Positions 42,748 to 52,410 of a stretch of 64,000 nucleotides of DNA are shown here, piece after piece (the first letter of the stretch is position 1; each line of letters begins with the position of its first letter). A program made the position numbers and the translations under genes. The DNA is from G963717155 sp963717155 (lineage in GTDB: Bacteria > Actinomycetota > Thermoleophilia > Gaiellales > JALYLC01). The notes beneath the pieces were generated by a model, which was not told the origin of the DNA, did no database searches, and was given only the letters and a program-made list of their open reading frames with translations. Where the stretch lies: positions 1,798,001-1,862,000 of the forward strand of contig OY970326.1 of the NCBI GenBank assembly GCA_963717155.1, written 5' to 3'.

Positions 42748-44546
42748 GGGAAGGAGAGTCTACCGGGAGGGTCAGCCGCCACTCGTCGTCTGCCGGACGT
42801 GTCGTCCGGTGCGACTCCGAGTGCCTGCATCGCGCTCGCGGCCACCTGACGGAAGGCCGGCGCGGCGACATCGCCGCCGTAGTAGCTGTACCCGTGGGGG
42901 GAGTCGACGAGCACGAGGATCACGGCCCGCGGGTGGTTCGCCGGGATGTAGCCGACGAACGACGACATGTAGCCGGCGTTCAGCGCCGTCGTACTGGCCC
43001 TTCGAGTTCAGCTTCGGCGTCGTGCCGGTCTTGCCCGCGACGGTGTAGCCCGGCACCTTCGCCTGCGTGCCGGTGCCCGTCGCGTCGGTGACGACGAGCT
43101 GGAGCATCCGCGAGAGCGCCGCGCGCGGTCGTGCTCCGGTAGAGGCGACGGCCCTTCGGCGTCCGCCGCATGGTCGCCGTCGACGCCGGCGACGACGTGC
43201 GGCTCGTGCCACACGCCGCCGTCCGCGATCGCGGCGTACAGCGAGGCCATCTGCAGCGGCGTCACGAGCACGCCCTCGCCGATCGGGAAGCTGAGGATGC
43301 TGGTGCCCGACCACTTCGTGCAGCGGAAGCACCTCGCCCGAGAACTCGCCGGGGAGGTCGACCCCGGTGGCCTTGCCGAAGCCCAGCTTGTGGATCCAGC
43401 GGCTCAGCGCGGTCTGGCCGAGGCGCTGGCGCGCGATCGTCACCGTGCCGACGTTCGACGACTCGGCGAGGATCTGCGAGACCGTCAGCTTCTCGGTGCT
43501 GTGCGTAGCTCGCGTCCTCGATCGTCTGGTCGTAGAGCGACATGCTGTACGGCACCGTGAAGACCGAGTCTCGGGCGTGACGACGCCCTGCTGCAGCGCC
43601 GCGCCGATCGTCACGACCTTGAAGGTCGAGCCCGGCTCGTAGCCGTCGGTCACCGCGCGGAGCCGCTGCTCGTCGGGCGTCGCCTTCGAGTACCCGCCGC
43701 TGGGCACGCCGGGCGCCGAGGCCATCGCGAGGATGCCGCCGGTGTGCGGGGATCGAGCGCGACGATCGTGACGGCCTTGGCCTTCCAGGTCGTGAGCGTC
43801 TGCTGACGCGATCTGCTCGGCCGAGGACTGGATGTCGCTGGTCGAGCGTCAGCGTGACGTTGTCGCCCGCGACCGCCGGCCGCTCCTGCTCGACCCGCAC
43901 GACCTGGCCGTTCGGGTCGTGCTGCACGACGCGCTCGCCCGCCTGCCCGTGCAGCAGGCTGTTCAGCGACTGCTCGGCTCCGGCGATCCCGTTGCCGTCG
44001 GGATCGGTCGCCCCGAGCAGCTGCAGCGCGAGCCCCTGCGGGTAGACGCGCTTCGACTCGGGCACGAACGAGATCGCGCCGGCGTTCAGGTGGTTGAGGC
44101 GGATCGCGTTCGCGATCAGCCTCTTGACCGACGGATCGAGCTGGCGCGCGAGGTAGACGAAGCCGTGGCGTGCGATCGGCGAGGCGCTTGATCAGCGTCG
44201 TCTGGTCGACGTGCAGGAGCGGCGCGAGGACGGCGGCGTACGCGCCCGGGTTGCGCACGTACTTGAGCGTCGCCCCGACCGTGACCGCCGGTCGCGAGAG
44301 CGCGAGCGGCTGGCCCTTGCGGTCGAGCAGCGATCCGCGCTCGGCCGGCAGCGGGATCGTGCGCCCGTTGCTGGCCGACGGCGAGCACCGAGAGGTGCGG
44401 TGCCTCGATCACCTGGACCCATGCGGCACGCGCGGCGACCAGGCCGAGCGCGAGGATGCAGCATGCGGCGAGCATGCGCACCCGGCGCGGCGCCGCACGG
44501 CGTGCAGGCGACGGGGCCGCCTGCGGGGTGCGGCGCGACTAGCCAC
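42738..44546 (-). CDS. ftsI: Peptidoglycan transpeptidase FtsI (PBP2b/PBP3), many frameshifts
   Basis: Roughly 600 aa in at least eight alternating frames. RMLAACCILALGLVAARAAW is the membrane anchor; then GSLLDRKGQPLALSRPAVTV-like sequence, PESKRVYPQGLALQLLGATD, GAEQSLNSLL, active-site Ser in GSTFKVVTIGAALQQG (SxxK), AESSNVGTV (SxN) and VAGKTGTT (KTG). Ends with the PAFRQVAASAMQALGV segment. All three penicillin-binding motifs survive, so the protein is recognisable although no frame is long. Start probably GTG 44546, overlapping the ftsL stop; the exact end is uncertain (42738 or 42772). Confidence 0.75.
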
Positions 44547-44883
44547 CTGCGAGCGGGTGACCCGTCAGCGGTTGGGCGAGCGCCGGCGGCGCCGCGACCA
44601 TGCCGAGCCGGCGAGCGGCCGCATCGACCGTCGGCGAGCTCCCGGCCTGCTGGAGCTGCGTCTCGAGGTCGCGGTTCTGCGCCGACACGGTCGCCGCGCG
44701 GTTCTCGAGGTCGGAGCGCTCCATGTTCTGGCGGATCACGGCGATCTGGACGAACACGACGCCGACGAGCAGGACCGCGCACAGCGCGAGCAGGGCGGCC
44801 GTGGTCGGTGCGATCCGCCGCGTCGCGTTCCTGCGCGCGGCGCGTCGGCGCGCGGACGGCGCTCGACGGTCTGGTCGGCACAT
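44539..44883 (-). CDS. ftsL: FtsL-like divisome protein
   Basis: 114 aa. Basic N-terminus, one transmembrane helix (TTAALLALCAVLLVGVVFVQI), then a short coiled coil (RSDLENRAATVSAQNRDLETQL) and AAARRLGMVAAP, as in FtsL/FtsB-type proteins. It is in the exact ftsL position between rsmH and ftsI. A GTG at 44893, overlapping the rsmH stop as GTGA, would fit the operon style if one base near the N-terminus is extra; ATG 44883 is the in-frame alternative. Confidence 0.72.
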   Translation of the reverse strand: MCRPDRRAPSARRRAARRNATRRIAPTTAALLALCAVLLVGVVFVQIAVIRQNMERSDLENRAATVSAQNRDLETQLQQAGSSPTVDAAARRLGMVAAPPALAQPLTGHPLAGG

Positions 44884-44889
44884 CGACGC

Positions 44890-45829
44890 TCACGCCGCCA
44901 CCTCGCGCTGCGCGACCCGCAGGCGGCCGGATGCCGCACGGGGGTTCCGCGCGAGCTCGGCCTCGGTCGGTCGGATCACGCGCGTTGTTCACGACGCGGA
45001 ACTCCGGCCGGCGGCCGCAGCCGCAGACGGGCAGGTCGGGCGGGCAGATGCAGCCGTGAGCAGCCTCGCGGAAGCGATGCTTGACGATGCGGTCCTCGAG
45101 CGAGTGGAACGAGATCACGGCGATCCGGCCCCCGACCTCGCACACCTCGAGCGCGGCCTCGAGGCCGTCCTCGAGCTCCGTCAGCTCGTCATTGACGGCG
45201 ATCCGGAGGGCCTGGAAGACGCGCTTCGCCGGATGCCCCTGACCGAAGCGGGCGGGCGTCGGGATGGCGCCGCGCACGGTGTCGACGAGGTCGAGCGTCC
45301 GCAGGAACGGGCGCTCGGCACGCCGTCGCACGATCGCGCGCGCGATCGGCCGCGCGAACCGCTCCTCGCCGTAGCGGGTGAAGATGCGCGCGAGATCGGC
45401 CTCGCTCCACTCGTTCACGAGGTCTGCGGCGCTCGGCTCGGCGTGCGGATCCATCCGCATGTCGAGCGGCGCGTCGTTGGCGTAGGAGAAGCCGCGCTCG
45501 GGACGGTCGAGCTGCATCGACGAGACGCCGAGGTCGAACAGGATCGCGTCGGCGCGGAACCCGCGCTCGGCGAGCTCCTCGAGCGCCCGTGCGAACGAGC
45601 TGCGCAGCACCGACAGCTCGACGCCTGCCGGCAGCGAGCGTGCGAACGCCTCGAGGTGGGGCGTCGCATCCGGATCGCGGTCGATCGCGATGATCTGCCC
45701 GCGGCCGCGCAGGTCCTGCGCGAGCAGCGAGGCGTGCCCGCCGCCGCCGAAGGTGCAATCGACGACCGTGTCGCCTGGCCGTACGGCTAGGAGCTCGCGC
45801 ACCTCGTCCGGAAGGACGGGAACGTGCAG
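44890..45829 (-). CDS. rsmH: 16S rRNA m4C1402 methyltransferase RsmH, one frameshift
   Basis: About 312 aa. HVPVLPDEVRELLAVRPGDT, SAM-binding DCTFGGGGHASLLAQ, DLGVSSMQLDRPERGFSY, AKRVFQALRIAVNDEL, ISFHSLEDRIVKHRFRE. A +1 break near 44985 precedes the natural end RPTEAELARNPRAASGRLR with TGA at 44892-44890. The start is unclear: the expected MHVPV reads CTG CAC at 45829, and the next GTG is 27 bases inside. Confidence 0.88.
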
Positions 45830-46323
45830 CTCAGGACCCTGGTGTTGGCAATGCGCTCGGCAACAACCTCGGCGCTCCCTTCGGCTTGAGCTTGCTGGCG
45901 GCGCCAGCTCTCGCGGTTCCAGATCTCCAGCCGGTTCCGCACCCCGGCGATCACGATCTCGCGGTCGAGCGACGCATGGTCGACGAGCGGCGCAGGGAGC
46001 GCGACGCGGCCCTGGCGGTCGAGCTCGCACTCGAGGGCGCCACTGAAGATGAAGCGCTCGAGGGCGCGGCCCTCGCGCGTGAACGAGTCGAGCCGCTCGG
46101 TCTGCGCCGTCACGTAGTCGTCCCAGGCAGCGCGCGGCCAGACCGTGACGCAGTCGTCGAGCCCCTTCGCGCAGACCAGACCGTCCTCGAACTGGACGCG
46201 CAGCCTCGCCGGCAGCGTAACCCGGTTCTTGTCATCCAGCCGTTGCTCGAACTCGCCGAGGAGCACTGCGCCCCTTGCCTCGTCGATGGCACTGACCCCA
46301 CTCGGTGTACCATCGACCTCCAT
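45787..46323 (-). CDS. mraZ: Transcriptional regulator MraZ
   Basis: 178 aa as read. Two AbrB-like SpoVT repeats: LLGEFEQRLDDKNRVTLPAR with QFEDGLVCAKGLDDCV, and FSGALECELDRQGRVALPAP with ASLDREIVIAGVRNRLEIWN. First gene of the dcw cluster and its regulator; three GTGGG-type boxes lie in its own promoter. There is an extra 21-residue N-terminus before MraZ's usual start (ATG 46323, AAGGTGG upstream). The C-terminal end after NTRVLS overlaps rsmH and may be mis-framed. Confidence 0.88.
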   Translation of the reverse strand: MEVDGTPSGVSAIDEARGAVLLGEFEQRLDDKNRVTLPARLRVQFEDGLVCAKGLDDCVTVWPRAAWDDYVTAQTERLDSFTREGRALERFIFSGALECELDRQGRVALPAPLVDHASLDREIVIAGVRNRLEIWNRESWRRQQAQAEGSAEVVAERIANTRVLSCTFPSFRTRCASS

Positions 46324-46328
46324 TTCGC

Positions 46329-46353
46329 GCCACCTTACCCCACTTCGCCCCAC
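46329..46353 (-). promoter_or_regulatory. MraZ box: three 10-bp-spaced repeats
   Basis: On the minus strand GTGGG (46353-46349), GTGGG (46343-46339) and GTGGC (46333-46329) are spaced exactly 10 bases apart, the known MraZ operator layout (GTGGG-N5 repeats). Confidence 0.75.
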
Positions 46354-46360
46354 CGTGCAA
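46332..46360 (-). promoter_or_regulatory. Predicted mraZ promoter (dcw operon)
   Basis: TTGCAC (46360-46355), 17-base spacer, TAAGGT (46337-46332). Both GTGGG boxes lie inside the spacer. The predicted RNA start (about 46325) is only two bases from the mraZ ATG at 46323. Confidence 0.5.
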
Positions 46361-46381
46361 GGCATTGAAGCCGGACCACGC

Positions 46382-46407
46382 AAAAGCCGGCCTCGCTGAG
46401 ACCGGCT
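46382..46407 (-). terminator. Intrinsic terminator upstream of mraZ
   Basis: On the minus strand AGCCGGTCTC-AGC-GAGGCCGGCT forms a 10-bp stem (one G-T pair) followed by TTTT. It would stop RNA from the gene at 46513-46803 just before the mraZ promoter. Confidence 0.6.
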
Positions 46408-46512
46408 CTGATATATGACGCACCGCCGGCGCCGGGTGGGCTCCGGGATCGTCAGCGCTGGGCTGCGATCCGCGGTCAGCCGGCCCGGCGCCGGCGCGCG
46501 TGCGCGGTCTAG

Positions 46513-46803
46513 CTAGGCCGCGAAGTGCACTCCGCCGCGCAACTCGCGCACGAGTGCGAGTGCTCGACGGTCAGCGGGAAGCGCGTCGCCCTGGACGCGA
46601 AGAGCCCGCTCGGAGGGCCACGGCATCTGTTCGAGGCGGGAAAGCTCGCGTTCGAGCTCGGTGGTCAGGCCAGCCAGCTCACGATGGCTGGGCCCGCTGC
46701 GAGCGGGGTCGGCGCTCGACAGTACGTCCTCGGCGCGTTGGACGAGCCGCCGGAGGCTATGCATGCGCTTTGCGCGGGGAGAGAACGCGGTCTGCATCAG
46801 CAC
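46513..46803 (-). CDS. Small helical hypothetical protein
   Basis: 96 aa, charged and predicted mostly helical (VQRAEDVLSSADP, GLTTELERELSRLEQ). No recognised domain. GTG 46803 follows AGAGG by 5 bases. It precedes the dcw cluster on the same strand but is separated by a terminator. Divergent from the histidine kinase gene at 46985. Confidence 0.55.
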   Translation of the reverse strand: MLMQTAFSPRAKRMHSLRRLVQRAEDVLSSADPARSGPSHRELAGLTTELERELSRLEQMPWPSERALRVQGDALPADRRALALVRELRGGVHFAA

Positions 46804-46984
46804 TCACCTCTTTCATCCGTCAGACTCGATGGGCGTGGTCTTAGTTCTAAAAGGTAGGGCCCCTATCCGAGGGCAAGGATCACGCGTCTGCGGATTGCGT
46901 GAGTGTCGTGTGAAGATACGCTCACATAGCTGAGTTTCCAGGAGAATCTCCGCTCAAAACAGGCGCAACGGCCATACTCCGTGC

Positions 46985-48713
46985 ATGCGGCGCTTCCGCC
47001 TCGGGATGCGCTGGTGGCTCGCGCTGGCCTTCGCGTCGATCGCGGCGCTCACGTCGCTCGTCGTCGCCGGCAACGCCCTCCACAGCAGCTCGCAGTCCCT
47101 GCGCGGCCACGCGCAGGACCTCGCGATCGGCAACAGCGTGGGCGCGTCCAACGACCTCGTCGCCGCGATCGACAAGGGGACGCTCAACCAGGAGATCAAG
47201 AAGGTCGCGGCGAAGCGCCGGCTCTCGCTGTTCGCCTTCGACCGGCAGGGGTCGCCCGTGACCTCGCCGCGGTCGTACGGCGTCGATCTGCCCAAGATCC
47301 CGTCCCGCATCGTGGCCGTGTCGACGGCGCTCGGCGGCGACCGCTTCATCCACTCCGCCGCGGACGGCTCCTCGACGCTCGTCGCGCTTCCGCTGCGACG
47401 CCACGGGGTGGCGGTGGTGCTCGCCTACTCGCCGCGCCCCGACGTGGCGACCGAGCTCGACATCGTGAAGCGGACGATCGTCGAGTCGGCCCTGATCGCC
47501 GTCCTGATCGGCGCGGTCGCGGGCATCGTCGTCGCGATCCTGATCGTGCGGCGGCTGCGTCGGATCGGCGCGGCTGCGCGTGCGATCGCAGCAGGCGACT
47601 TCGACGTCGAGCTCGAGCCGCAGTGGCGCGACGAGCTCGGCGAGCTCGGCGCGACGATCGACCGCATGCGCCAGCGGCTGCGCGAGACGTTCGAGCAGCT
47701 GGCCTCCGAGCACCATCGGCTCGAGGACCTGCTCGAGCGCCTGCACGAGGGCGTCGTGCTCGTCGACCGCGATCTGTCGGTCGGCTACGCGAACGGCTCG
47801 GCGCGACGGATCCTGGGGGCCGACTCGCTGTCCCCGGGCGACCCGCTGCCCGACCCGTGGCGCGAGCCGTCGCTGCGCAACGCTCGCGGTCGGCCTCTTC
47901 CGTGGCGGCGCGATCGCGTTCGAGGCGCGTGCCACCCCGGACCCCGAGCACACCTACAGCGTCGTCGGCATCCCGGTCGAGCCGGGCGTCGAGACGACCG
48001 TGCTCGTGCTGACCGACGTGTCCGAGCGCGAGCGCCGCGAGAGCGCCGAGCGCGAGTTCGTCACGAACGCGGCGCACGAGCTTCGCACCCCGCTGGCCGC
48101 GATCGGGGGCGCGGTCGAGGTGCTGCAGGCGGGGGCGAAGGACGACCCGGTCGAGCGCGACCGGTTCCTCGGCCACATCGAGCGCGAGTGCGCGCGCCTG
48201 ACGCGGCTCGGCCGCGCGATGCTCGTGCTCGCCCGCGCGCAGACGGGGACCGAGGCGCCCAGGCTCGGGCGCGTCCCGCTGCGGGGTCTGCTCGACGAGG
48301 TCGCCGCGTCGCTCCGCCCGTTCGACGGCGTCACCGTTACGGTGGAGTGCGCCGACGATCTGACGGCGTTCTCGGACCGCGACCTGCTCGAGCAGGTGCT
48401 CGTCAACCTCGCCGCGAATGCGGCACGCCACACCGACAGTGGGAGCATCGTGCTCGCAGCGCGCCCGAACGGCCGACACGAGCTCGCAATCGAGCTACGC
48501 GACACCGGAAGCGGCATCAGCCGCGAGCATCGCGATCGCATCTTCGACCGCTTCTACCGCGGCGGCAATCGCGACGGCGACGGGTTCGGCCTCGGCCTGG
48601 CGATCGTGCGCGCGTCGGTGCAGGCGCTCGGCGGCACCGTCGACATCGAGTCCGAGCCCGATAGCGGGACGACCGCGCGCATCGTCATCCTCTCGGCGGT
48701 GAACGGACGATGA
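46985..48713 (+). CDS. Sensor histidine kinase with HAMP and PAS, one frameshift
   Basis: About 575 aa when joined. First transmembrane helix WWLALAFASIAALTSLVVAG, extracytoplasmic sensor (about residues 35-155), second helix ALIAVLIGAVAGIVVAILIV, HAMP (RAIAAGDFDVELEPQWRDEL), PAS-like segment (LHEGVVLVDRDLSVGYANG), a +1 break near 47885, HisKA with NAAHELRTPLAAIGG, and HATPase_c ending GFGLGLAIVRASVQALGG. It overlaps its response regulator gene by 4 bases (ATGA). ATG 46985 has no ribosome site. Signal unknown. Confidence 0.87.
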
Positions 48714-49400
48714 GCGCGCGCATCCTGCTGGTCGAGGACGAGGCCGGGATCCGCGACGCGGTCGGCCTACGCGCTGCGCCAGGACGGCTTCGAGGTCGAG
48801 ACGGCCGGCGATGGCGAGCGCGGGCTCGCAACGGCGCGCTCGCGACGCTTCGACGTCGTGCTGCTCGACGTGATGCTGCCGCGGCTCTCCGGCACGGAGG
48901 TCTGCCGGACGCTGCGAGCCGAGTCGGACGTGCCGATCATCATGCTCACCGCGCGAGACGCCGAGGTCGACCGCGTGCTCGGACTCGAGCTCGGGGCGGA
49001 CGACTACGTCACGAAGCCGTTCTCGATCGCCGAGCTGAAGAGCCGCGTGCGCGCGCTGCTACGCCGACGCGAGCTCGACCGTGCGGCGACGGGCGCCGCC
49101 GTCCAGCAGATCGGCGGGTTGCGGATCGACTTCGCGCGGCACGAGATCGTCGTCGACGGGACGACGACGCCGCTGACGCCGTCCGAGTTCAAGCTGCTCG
49201 CGCTGCTCGCGGGCGAGCCCGAGCGGGTCTTCAGCCGCAACCAGATCATGGAGCACCTGTGGCAGTCGACCTACGTCGGCGACGACCGGGCGGCCGACGT
49301 CCACATCTCCAACCTGCGGCGCAAGATCGAGCGCGACCCGGCGCACCCCGAGCGCGTCGTCACCGTACGCGGCGTCGGCTACAAGCTCCGCGTTCAGTAG
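48710..49400 (+). CDS. OmpR-family response regulator, one frameshift
   Basis: About 230 aa. RILLVEDEAGIRDAV, a +1 break at 48763-48766 (CGGC for CGC restores AYALRQDGFEVETAGDGERG), LLDVMLPRLSGTEVCR with the phospho-acceptor, GADDYVTKPFSIAEL, then a winged helix with SEFKLLALLAGEPERVFSR and HISNLRRKIERDPAHPERVV. Cognate of the preceding kinase. Targets unknown. Confidence 0.88.
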
Positions 49401-50157
49401 AGCGCGCGGGCGAGCTGCTTGCGGTAGCTGACGCTCAGCGGGATTGTCGTCCCCGAGCTCGCCGAAGATCGCCGATCATGGCGCGACGGATGCTGTCGCG
49501 CGCCTCGCCGTTCGAGCTGCTCGCGGCCGCGAGCAGCCCTTCGAGCGCTGTCTCGGTCTCGCCGCGCTCGAGCGCGGCAAGCGCGGTGCGCACGTCTTCG
49601 GGCGTTGCAGGATCGGCGGCGAGCTCCGTCCGGGCGAGCAGCCCCGAAGCGGCGCGGTCGTGGGCGACCGGTCGCAGCAGCTCGAGGGCATCGTCGGACT
49701 CGCCCCGGCCGAGCAGGACGCGCGCAAGCGCGACGCGGGCGTCGGCTCGCGCCGGCTCCAGCTCGATCGCGCGCCGGAGCGACGCCTCGTCGCCCTGCTC
49801 GACGAGCCGATCGGCCTCGGACGGCACGAGCGCCGCGAGGAACGCCTCGACGGTCGCAGGCGGCACCGCTCCGGTGAACTCGTCGACGACGCGCCCGTCG
49901 CGGAACGCCTTCACCGCGGGGATGCCTCGGACGTCATAGCGCGCCGCGACGCCCGGGTTCGCGTCGACGTCCACCTTGGCCAGCGTCACCTCGTCGCCGT
50001 ACTTCTCGACGCCGCGCTCGAGGACGGGCGTCAGCTGGCGGCACGGGCCGCACCAGGCAGCCCAGAAGTCGACGACGACGGGCGCCGTGCGCGATCGCTC
50101 GATGACGTCCTGCTCGAACGTCGCGTCTGTGACATCGATCTCCATCCGGGTCGTCAA
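49394..50157 (-). CDS. Thioredoxin-TPR protein (CnoX/YbbN-like), two C-terminal frameshifts
   Basis: About 254 aa. Thioredoxin fold with canonical redox motif FWAAWCGPCRQLTPVLE, DANPGVAARYDVRGIPAVKAF, then TPR-like helices (ARADARVALARVLLGRGESDDALELL). The frame as read stops at 49435 after RRAMIGDL; two +1 indels restore the usual ending NPLSVSYRKQLARALY with TGA at 49396-49394, overlapping the response regulator stop. Chaperedoxins protect unfolded proteins under oxidative stress. Confidence 0.85.
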
Positions 50158-50192
50158 CGCTCGTGCCCACCCACGTATTCCGCTCCACTACG

Positions 50193-50489
50193 ATGGTCGG
50201 CGTGAGTGAGCCTGGACTCAGCGACTTCCTGGTGCCCCCCGGCACCGAGGAGATCCTGGCCGTCTTCGTGAACGGCGTGGAGAAGACGGAGGGCGCCGAC
50301 TACAAGGTGCTGCCCGACCGCGTGCGCTTCGATCCCCCGCTCCAGCGGCGCGAGACGATCTCGCGGATCGGCAGCCTGCTCCTGTCGGTCGGGATCGGCG
50401 TGTACCCCAAGGGCGACATCGTCGACGTGCAGGTGCGCCGGCGCGGGGTCGTCGACGTGGTGCGCGGCCGGCCCCTCGACCAGGCTTGA
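50193..50489 (+). CDS. Conserved-looking hypothetical protein
   Basis: 98 aa, beta-rich, no recognised family. FLVPPGTEEILAVFVNG and GIGVYPKGDIVDVQVRRRG suggest a compact beta fold. Divergent from the chaperedoxin gene, with 35 bases between. GTG 50202 is an alternative start. Confidence 0.55.
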   Translation: MVGVSEPGLSDFLVPPGTEEILAVFVNGVEKTEGADYKVLPDRVRFDPPLQRRETISRIGSLLLSVGIGVYPKGDIVDVQVRRRGVVDVVRGRPLDQA

Positions 50490-50571
50490 GCGAACCTCCG
50501 CAGGCAGCTGCAGGGTTCGGAAGGTTGAGCCAGAGCTACTCCCGGGTCGGCACGAGCCGCCTCTAGCGTGC

Positions 50572-50603
50572 GTCTCTCCATCGCGTTTCGCGAAAGGAGA
50601 GAC
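50572..50603 (+). promoter_or_regulatory. Hairpin masking a ribosome binding site
   Basis: GTCTCTCC (50572-50579) is perfectly complementary to GGAGAGAC (50596-50603), which contains the GGAG ribosome site of the next gene. Inside, TCGCG-TTT-CGCGA forms a second 5-bp stem, giving 13 nearly stacked pairs ending 2 bases before ATG 50606. Confidence 0.6.
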
Positions 50604-50605
50604 AC

Positions 50606-51610
50606 ATGAGAGCCATTGCGATCTCCGAGGTCGGTGGCCCCGAGCGCCTCGAGCTCATGGAGATCCCCGTCCCCGTGCCGGGGCCGGACGAGGTGCTGGT
50701 GCGAGTCGAGGCAGCCGGTGTCAACGAGGTCGACACGCTGCTCCGCGAGGGCTTCGCCGACTCCGGAGAGCGCCCGCTCGTGATGGGATCGGACGTCTCC
50801 GGGGTCGTCGAGCTCGTCGGCGACGACGTCCACGACCTGGCGGTTGGGGATGCGGTCTACGGCTACAAGCTCCTCGGGAACGGCACCTACGCGGAGTTCG
50901 TCGCGATGCCCGCGGCGTGGGTCGCACGCAAGCCGACCACGATCTCCTTCGAGGAGGCGGCCTCGCTCCCGTGCGTCGGGTTGACCGCGTACCAGAGCGT
51001 GGTCGAGACGCTCGACCCGGCGCCCGGCGAGACCCTCGCCATCGCCGGGGCGGCCGGCGGGGTCGGGTCTGTCGCGTTGCAGCTGGCCGTCGCGCGTGAG
51101 ACGCGCGTCGTCGCCACGGCGAGTGCGCGCAACAGCGAGTACCTGCTGGGCCTGGGTGCCGAGGCGGTCGTGGACTACACGGCCGGCGACTGGGTCCAGG
51201 GCGTGCGCGCGCTGTTCTCCGGCGGCGTCGACGCGGCGTTGTGCTGCCGCGGCGACGAGACGAAGCGTCATGCGCCGGAGGTCGTGCGTGACCGGGGACG
51301 TCTCGTCTGGATCACGGGCGCCGATCAGGCCGGACCACCGATGGAGCGCGGGATCGCTGGCAGCTACGTCGGAGGCACGCCGTCGCGTGCAACGCTCGAG
51401 GCCCTTGCCGACGAGATCGACTCGGGCCGCGTGCGGCCTTCCGTGCAACACGTCTACCAGCTGGACGAGGCCGCGGAAGCGCAGGTACGTGTCGCGGAAG
51501 GCCACGTGCGCGGAAAGCTCGTGATCTCGGTCGGCGCTGTCACAGATGGCGCGTCTCGCGTGTCTGGGGACCAACGAACCCGGGCCGGCGCAGCTCGCGC
51601 GGGCTCCTGA
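50606..51610 (+). CDS. Quinone-oxidoreductase-like MDR protein (NADP-dependent)
   Basis: 334 aa. Zinc-independent medium-chain dehydrogenase: VLVRVEAAGVNEVDTLLREG, GSDVSGVVELVG, VGLTAYQSVVE, and nucleotide-binding AGAAGGVGSVALQLA. Likely reduces quinones or enones with NADPH. It precedes an NmrA-like gene by 21 bases (probable operon). Its ribosome site sits in a stable hairpin. The last ~25 residues (TDGASRVSGDQRTRAGAARA) look unrelated to the family. Confidence 0.87.
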   Translation: MRAIAISEVGGPERLELMEIPVPVPGPDEVLVRVEAAGVNEVDTLLREGFADSGERPLVMGSDVSGVVELVGDDVHDLAVGDAVYGYKLLGNGTYAEFVAMPAAWVARKPTTISFEEAASLPCVGLTAYQSVVETLDPAPGETLAIAGAAGGVGSVALQLAVARETRVVATASARNSEYLLGLGAEAVVDYTAGDWVQGVRALFSGGVDAALCCRGDETKRHAPEVVRDRGRLVWITGADQAGPPMERGIAGSYVGGTPSRATLEALADEIDSGRVRPSVQHVYQLDEAAEAQVRVAEGHVRGKLVISVGAVTDGASRVSGDQRTRAGAARAGS

Positions 51611-51631
51611 GACACGACTGGAGGAAGCATC

Positions 51632-52402
51632 ATGGCCAAGAAGATCGCAGTCGCCGGCGCGACGGGGAGGGTCGGCCGGCACGTGGTCGACGTTCTCACG
51701 GCCGACGGACACGACGTCGTGCCGATCTCCCGCTCGAACGGCGTCGACGTGATCACCGGTGAGGGGCTCGCGGAAGCGCTGACCGGCGTCGACGTCATCG
51801 TCGACGCGGCCACCGGCCCCTCGCCCGAGGAGAAGGCGGCCACGGAGTTCTTCACCACCGCGGCCCGCAACCTGCAGGAGGCAGGCGCGCGTGCCGATGT
51901 GAAGCACATCGTCGTCGTGTCGATCATCGGGGTCGACAAGTTCAGCGGCGGGTACGGCGCGGCGAAGGTCGCACACGAGCAGGTGACCCTCGCAGGACCG
52001 GTACCCGCCACCGTGCTGCGCGCGGCACAGTTCCACGAGTTCGTCGAACAGCTCGTCGAGTGGGGCCGGCAGGGCGACGTCGCCTACGTGCCGAAGGCCC
52101 GCATGCAGCTCGTCGCTGCGCGAGCTGTCGCCGAGGAGGTCGCGGCACTCGCCGTCGAGCCAGGAGCAGACTCCACGGAGATCCCGGAGATCGCCGGGCC
52201 GCGCGAGGAGAGCCTCGTCGACGTGGCGATGCTGTTCGCCTCGAAGCAGGCCGACCCGCTCCGGATCGAGGCTGTCAGGAACCCCGACGAGCCCAACCGC
52301 GAGGTGTTCGAGTCCGGCGCCCTGCTCCCCGGCCCGCACGCGACCCTTGCGGGTCCCACGTACGAGGCGTGGCTCGAGGCTGAGGTCATGAGCCACCGTT
52401 AG
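51632..52402 (+). CDS. NmrA-like/atypical SDR NAD(P)-binding protein
   Basis: 256 aa. AVAGATGRVGRHVVDVLTADG Rossmann start; VVVSIIGVDKFSGGYGAAKVAHEQ; no YxxxK-type dehydrogenase tail typical of classical SDRs, so a redox-sensing or atypical reductase role fits. GGAGG lies before ATG 51632. Followed by a strong terminator. Confidence 0.85.
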   Translation: MAKKIAVAGATGRVGRHVVDVLTADGHDVVPISRSNGVDVITGEGLAEALTGVDVIVDAATGPSPEEKAATEFFTTAARNLQEAGARADVKHIVVVSIIGVDKFSGGYGAAKVAHEQVTLAGPVPATVLRAAQFHEFVEQLVEWGRQGDVAYVPKARMQLVAARAVAEEVAALAVEPGADSTEIPEIAGPREESLVDVAMLFASKQADPLRIEAVRNPDEPNREVFESGALLPGPHATLAGPTYEAWLEAEVMSHR

Positions 52403-52410
52403 GCATGGAT

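Noticed and set aside
36436..46323. The dcw cluster as a set of pseudogenes or programmed frameshifting
   Set aside because: Breaks are in essential genes, share one direction and sequence context, and lack slippery heptamers or downstream structures; sequencing error explains them better.
46900..46940. TGTGA-N8-TCACA inverted repeat upstream of the histidine kinase, like a CRP/GlxR site
   Set aside because: CRP-family sites have a 6-base spacer; with 8 bases the match is not convincing, and one site alone proves nothing.
50193..50489. A phage-derived gene
   Set aside because: The FVNG-type beta segment is faintly reminiscent of phage tail proteins, but length and neighbours give no support.
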